From NCBI GenBank assembly GCA_945889545.1, contig CAMDCC010000138.1, forward strand, positions 1-7,724: a DNA stretch of 7,724 nt. The letters are read 5' to 3'. Of this stretch, positions 6,818 to 7,724 are shown in pieces. The translations under genes and the position numbers were made by a program. The stretch comes from Bifidobacterium breve (GTDB taxonomy: Bacteria > Actinomycetota > Acidimicrobiia > IMCC26256 > PALSA-555). Positions within the stretch are counted from its first letter, which is position 1; the number at the start of each line of letters is the position of its first letter. Below the pieces are notes generated by a model. The model made no database searches and was not told the origin of the DNA. It worked only from the letters and a program-made list of their open reading frames with translations.

Positions 6818-6823
6818 TAGACT
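6818..6823 (+). promoter_or_regulatory. candidate -10 box for tRNA-Ser(GCU)
   Basis: TAGACT (4 of 6 to TATAAT) lies 10 bases before the mature tRNA 5' end. TCGACC at 6793-6798 (4 of 6 to TTGACA) could be its -35 at a 19-base spacing, slightly long. A tRNA so close to a divergent gene needs a promoter in this gap, which supports the call. The -35 candidate sits within a few bases of the PHP gene start codon. Confidence 0.4.
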
Positions 6824-6833
6824 GAAGTTGTTT

Positions 6834-6925
6834 GGAGGGGTGACCGAGCGGCCGAAGGTGCTCGCCTGCTAAGCGAGTAGGGGGTTACCACCTCCTCGAG
6901 GGTTCAAATCCCTCCCCCTCCGCCA
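6834..6925 (+). tRNA. tRNA-Ser (anticodon GCU), CCA encoded
   Basis: The acceptor GGAGGGG (6834-6840) pairs with CCCCTCC (6915-6921), followed by discriminator G and CCA (6923-6925). The anticodon stem CTCGC/GCGAG (6861-6865, 6873-6877) encloses loop CTGCTAA with anticodon GCT at 6868-6870, reading AGC and AGU. A long G-rich/C-rich variable arm (about 6878-6897) marks it as class II. The T arm is GAGGG/CCCTC with loop TTCAAAT. It is the second serine tRNA in the window and has a different anticodon from the first, so it is not a recent duplicate. Confidence 0.96.
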
Positions 6926-6945
6926 GACGATCTGGACCGAGACCC

Positions 6946-7581
6946 ATGACGAACCCAACCGACGTTGCACGCGACTTGCTCGAGCTTGGCGCGGCAACGC
7001 TCGGCGAGTCGGGCGGCAAGCCGATGGCCGCGCGCATCAAAGCGGTCTGGGCGGGCGCGCGTCTCGCGGCACCCGCGTTCCCGGTTCGATGTACACCGGG
7101 CGACAACCTCGCGGTCCATGTGGGGGTCACACGCGCACCGGCGGGAGCGGTGCTGGTGGTCGACGTGGGCGACGTGCGCGAGCTCGGATACTGGGGCGAG
7201 GTTCTCACTACCGGCGCCGAGGCGCGCGGCCTTGCCGGACTGGTCATCGACGGCTGCGTTCGCGACGTCGACGCCTTGGCGCACCACGGATTTCCCGTGT
7301 TCTCGACGGGCATCGCGCTCCCCGGTGCGACGAAGAACGCTCCCGGCGCGATCGGCACGCCTCGGGTCATTGGCGGGGTCGATGTGCATCCTGGCGATTG
7401 GGTCGTCGGTGACACCGATGGCGTCACGGTGATCCCCGCCGACGCACTCGAAGCCGTGATCGCCGCAGGCCGGGAACGCGCAACCAAGGAGCAGGGCTTC
7501 TTTGCTGCGCTCAAGGACGGGAAGACCACGATCGAGCTGTTGGACCTCGACCCGAGCCTGATCGACGACCAGTCCAGCTAG
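6946..7581 (+). CDS. RraA family protein (HMG/CHA aldolase-like)
   Basis: A 211-residue member of the RraA / demethylmenaquinone-methyltransferase-like fold. Homologues act as metal-dependent 4-hydroxy-4-methyl-2-oxoglutarate or 4-carboxy-4-hydroxy-2-oxoadipate aldolases and oxaloacetate decarboxylases; E. coli RraA itself regulates RNase E. Visible signatures are 'GAVLVVDVGD', 'GYWGEVLTTGAEARGLAG', 'VIDGCVRDVDAL' and 'GDWVVGDTDGVTVIP'. Glu85 lies exactly 20 residues before Arg106-Asp107, mirroring the Asp-x20-Arg-Asp active-site pattern described for the aldolases, with Glu for Asp. The retained Arg-Asp pair and the C-terminal helix favour an enzyme over an RNase regulator, but the substrate is unknown and no catabolic genes are next to it. 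ATG 6946 is 20 bases after tRNA-Ser(GCU) with no clear Shine-Dalgarno, so it may be co-transcribed with the tRNA. Confidence 0.85.
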   Translation: MTNPTDVARDLLELGAATLGESGGKPMAARIKAVWAGARLAAPAFPVRCTPGDNLAVHVGVTRAPAGAVLVVDVGDVRELGYWGEVLTTGAEARGLAGLVIDGCVRDVDALAHHGFPVFSTGIALPGATKNAPGAIGTPRVIGGVDVHPGDWVVGDTDGVTVIPADALEAVIAAGRERATKEQGFFAALKDGKTTIELLDLDPSLIDDQSS

Positions 7582-7632
7582 CCCGCACCTTTCAGTAGTG
7601 GATCGCTGATCGTCGGCGCGCGTCCGCGAAAA

Positions 7633-7692
7633 TGCCCTCTGGGTGCGGGAGACTGTGGTTGCGAAACACACAGGACCGCGACCAGGAGGGCA
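7633..7692 (+). promoter_or_regulatory. GNRA-capped hairpin sequestering a Shine-Dalgarno
   Basis: The outer arms TGCCCTCTGG (7633-7642) and CCAGGAGGGCA (7682-7692) pair with one bulged G. A middle stem GCGG/CCGC (7645-7648, 7676-7679) and an inner stem CTGTGGTT (7653-7660) with AAC-A-CACAG (7665-7673) close on a GCGA tetraloop (7661-7664), a GNRA loop. The distal outer arm contains AGGAGGG (7684-7690), the best Shine-Dalgarno in the window, 10 bases before GTG 7701. In RNA the fold would hide the ribosome-binding site. Confidence 0.6.
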
Positions 7693-7700
7693 CTTCCGAG

Positions 7701-7724
7701 GTGAAGGCTAACGCGCGTCGACCC
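7701..7724 (+). CDS. start of an unidentified ORF (5' part only), possible transposase
   Basis: GTG at 7701 opens a frame reading V-K-A-N-A-R-R-P to the window edge, 10 bases after a strong AGGAGGG. Only eight codons are visible, so no family can be assigned. The transposase suggestion rests on the leader structure alone. Confidence 0.4.

Larger units (their letters stand above)
7582..7724 (+). mobile_element. possible left end of an insertion sequence or similar element (partial)
   Basis: After the RraA stop the sequence changes character: non-coding DNA, a long imperfect hairpin with a Shine-Dalgarno in its distal arm, then a GTG-initiated ORF running off the edge. A compact leader of this kind directly before an ORF is typical of transposase genes, where hairpins limit translation. 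No terminal inverted repeat, target duplication or recognisable transposase motif can be confirmed because the right end is outside the window. The boundary at 7582 is arbitrary. It could also be the leader of an ordinary gene. Confidence 0.35.

Noticed and set aside
3072..6925. The segment between the two tRNA-Ser genes as an integrated island using tRNA 3' ends as attachment sites.
   Set aside because: Both tRNAs are complete with different anticodons, no integrase is present, the contents are housekeeping and repair genes, and the only shared 3' sequence is ordinary T-arm and CCA.
6904..7671. A 255-residue minus-strand frame over the RraA-family gene and the end of tRNA-Ser.
   Set aside because: It reads through the 3' end of a tRNA and opposite a protein with conserved family motifs; there is no independent support.
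1..7724. CRISPR array or tandem repeats.
   Set aside because: No regularly spaced direct repeats were seen; the only notable repeats are the hairpins described and the paired tRNA arms.

Overview
The window reads as chromosomal DNA from a high-GC actinobacterium. The evidence is the G/C-ending codon choice, frequent GTG starts, few Shine-Dalgarno sites, tRNA genes with encoded CCA, and a pheA-serS gene pair that I recall as a common actinobacterial neighbourhood. Some proteins (an ABC ATPase with a cAMP-type domain, DUF2203) would suit the Acidimicrobiia, but this is inference; no 16S or other taxonomic marker is present.

Layout, left to right. (1) 1-432: C-terminal end of an ABC-transporter ATPase fused to a cyclic-nucleotide-binding domain. 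(2) 441-809, minus strand: a DUF2203 protein, tail-to-tail with the ABC gene and divergent from pheA. (3) 875-3061: prephenate dehydratase (pheA) and seryl-tRNA synthetase (serS), 6 bases apart, then after 10 bases tRNA-Ser(UGA) at 3072-3159. (4) 3179-4765: a cytosolic GH13 alpha-glucosidase-type enzyme starting 19 bases after that tRNA. (5) 4774-4820: a 13-bp perfect inverted repeat between convergent genes. (6) 4849-6788, minus strand: a likely two-gene DNA-repair unit, an HhH-PHP protein (PolX-like but with no polymerase domain) followed by an AraC-HTH/O6-alkylguanine methyltransferase fusion. (7) 6834-6925: tRNA-Ser(GCU), plus strand, followed after 20 bases by an RraA-family protein (6946-7581). 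(8) 7582-7724: the probable left end of an insertion sequence or similar element, with a GNRA-capped hairpin that buries the Shine-Dalgarno of an ORF running off the right edge.

Themes. Serine translation is over-represented: serS and two serine tRNAs with different anticodons lie within about 5.2 kb. Both tRNAs are followed at almost the same short distance by a protein gene with no clear ribosome-binding site. Several genes that open a transcription unit carry a TANNNT box 6-8 bases before the start codon, which suggests leaderless mRNAs. Most of the window is ordinary housekeeping and repair DNA. I did not find a clear novel multi-gene system. The least ordinary signals are the structured leader at the right end, the inverted repeat at 4774-4820 and the tRNA-mRNA junctions.
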